Below, in pieces: positions 12,804 to 13,732 of a DNA stretch of 13,732 bases. The notes under the pieces are model-generated. The model did not search any database, was not told the origin of the DNA, and saw nothing but the letters and a program-made list of their open reading frames with translations. The stretch lies in NCBI GenBank assembly GCA_938003555.1, contig CALKXN010000298.1, forward strand, positions 1-13,732. The letters are read 5' to 3'. Position numbers and translations under genes: made by a program. Position 1 is the stretch's first letter. Each line of letters starts with the position of its first letter. This stretch comes from an uncultured Robiginitomaculum sp. GTDB taxonomy: Bacteria; Pseudomonadota; Alphaproteobacteria; Caulobacterales; Maricaulaceae.

Positions 12804-13732
12804 ATGTTTAGATCAGTTTTAACTCTAACGGCCGCAACTGCGCTCGCCGTGTCAGGATGCAATAAAGCCGGAGAAGCCGAAGCCAAAACAGCCTCGGCAC
12901 AATCCGCGGTTGCTCCGCTTAAGTCCAATGCGACCGATGAAACCGTAGCCGTGCAAACGCAAATTGTCACCGATGGTCTCAAAGCGCCATGGGGCCTCGC
13001 TTTTCTTCCGGATGGCGGATATTTGGTTACGGAGAAAACAGGCGGCGTCATACGCGTTGCAGCAGATGGCACAAAAGTGAAATTATCCGGAGCGCCGCAG
13101 GCTTATGTCGCCGGTCAGGGCGGATTGCTCGATGTGGTTTTGTCGCCAAATTTTGCCGCCGATAATACGGTCTATGTGACCTATGCTTACGGCGACAAAG
13201 ACGCGAATGGCACAGCCGTTTTCAAAGCAACACTGGGCGCAGAGAGCCTCAGCGGCAAGACCATATTCAAGACCTCCCCGCCCAAAGATACCGCTAATCA
13301 TTACGGCGCGCGCATGGCCTTTACGCCCGATGGTAATTTCATCCTGACAATGGGGGATGGCTATGCTTACCGCGAAGAAGCGCAATCGCTGGACAACCAC
13401 TTTGGCAAAACCCTTCGCCTTACTACCGAAGGTAAAGCCGCGCCCGGCAATCCCTTTATCGGCCAGGAGGGCGCGCTGCCTGAGATTTATTCCTATGGGC
13501 ATCGTAACCCGCAAGGCCTGATTTATGACGCGGCGAGCAATACGGTCTGGCTACATGAACATGGCCCTAAGGGCGGTGACGAAATCAATAAAGTCGAGTC
13601 ATCGCTTAATTATGGCTGGCCGGTGGCAACGTTCGGGATTGATTATTCCGGCGCGCAGATTAGCCCGTTTGAAACCTATAACGGCATGACCGACAGCATT
13701 TATTACTGGAACCCGTCTATCGCGCCATCGGG
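12804..13732 (+). CDS. PQQ-dependent sugar dehydrogenase lipoprotein (3' end beyond the window)
   Basis: The first 309 residues of a soluble aldose dehydrogenase-type beta-propeller (GSDH family, like E. coli YliI). A lipobox VSGC places the lipidated cysteine at residue 19, followed by an A/E/K-rich linker to about 45, so it is probably membrane-anchored in the periplasm. Family blocks are APWGLAFLPDG (61-71), GQGGLLDVVLSPNF (104-117), HYGARMAFTPDG (166-177), YGHRNPQGL (231-239) and HEHGPKGGDEIN (251-262), which line the PQQ and calcium sites in relatives. These enzymes oxidise aldoses to lactones and pass electrons to the respiratory chain; some relatives may act otherwise. GAGGA lies 3 bases before the ATG. 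The rest of the propeller is cut by the window edge. Confidence 0.92.
   Translation, partial: MFRSVLTLTAATALAVSGCNKAGEAEAKTASAQSAVAPLKSNATDETVAVQTQIVTDGLKAPWGLAFLPDGGYLVTEKTGGVIRVAADGTKVKLSGAPQAYVAGQGGLLDVVLSPNFAADNTVYVTYAYGDKDANGTAVFKATLGAESLSGKTIFKTSPPKDTANHYGARMAFTPDGNFILTMGDGYAYREEAQSLDNHFGKTLRLTTEGKAAPGNPFIGQEGALPEIYSYGHRNPQGLIYDAASNTVWLHEHGPKGGDEINKVESSLNYGWPVATFGIDYSGAQISPFETYNGMTDSIYYWNPSIAPS

Overview
The window looks like chromosomal sequence from a Gram-negative alphaproteobacterium. The protein families (KdsD, DUF482/FemAB-like acyltransferase, YeeZ-like epimerase, thioredoxin lipoproteins, PQQ sugar dehydrogenase lipoprotein), the moderate GC with frequent GCG/CGC codons, and the tight gene packing all fit. 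A low-GC member of the Hyphomonadaceae/Maricaulales kind is my best guess, but genus cannot be read from this sequence. There are no rRNA or tRNA genes, insertion sequences, phage genes or CRISPR arrays.

Layout. (1) 1-1007, minus strand: an MBL-fold hydrolase whose 3' end lies outside the window. (2) 1008-1394: the only long non-coding gap. It holds five hairpins, the last being a clear intrinsic terminator for a minus-strand transcript, and a sigma70-like promoter for the plus-strand gene that follows. (3) 1395-3043, plus: a class IV PLP aminotransferase and a sulfotransferase-fold protein in one transcription unit. It converges on a minus-strand nitroreductase (3032-3640). (4) 3681-9560, plus: nine tightly packed, often overlapping genes. 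In order they encode a zinc-ribbon membrane protein, a RidA-family deaminase, a FemAB-like acyltransferase, a DUF2007-like membrane protein, a HIT protein, a family 2 glycosyltransferase, KdsD, and two 153-residue four-helix membrane proteins that look like diverged tandem paralogues. (5) 9529-10323, minus: an exported TPR protein whose 3' end overlaps the previous unit by 32 bases. (6) 10357-11229, plus: a YeeZ-like NAD(P)-binding epimerase. (7) 11226-12774, minus: two tandem paralogous thioredoxin-fold lipoproteins separated by a terminator, and a four-helix membrane protein. (8) 12804-13732, plus: a PQQ-dependent sugar dehydrogenase lipoprotein cut by the window edge.

Common threads. The long plus-strand unit points to the cell envelope: KdsD feeds Kdo synthesis for lipopolysaccharide, the glycosyltransferase probably builds a surface glycan, and the FemAB-like protein is of a type linked to peptidoglycan or amino-acyl transfer. 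RidA and HIT are housekeeping metabolite-repair or nucleotide enzymes. At least four proteins on the right-hand side are predicted to be exported or lipidated.

I found no complete novel defence or mobile system. The observations most worth following are the structured RNA candidate, the aminotransferase/sulfotransferase pair with a substituted cofactor-binding glutamate, and the two 153-residue membrane proteins.
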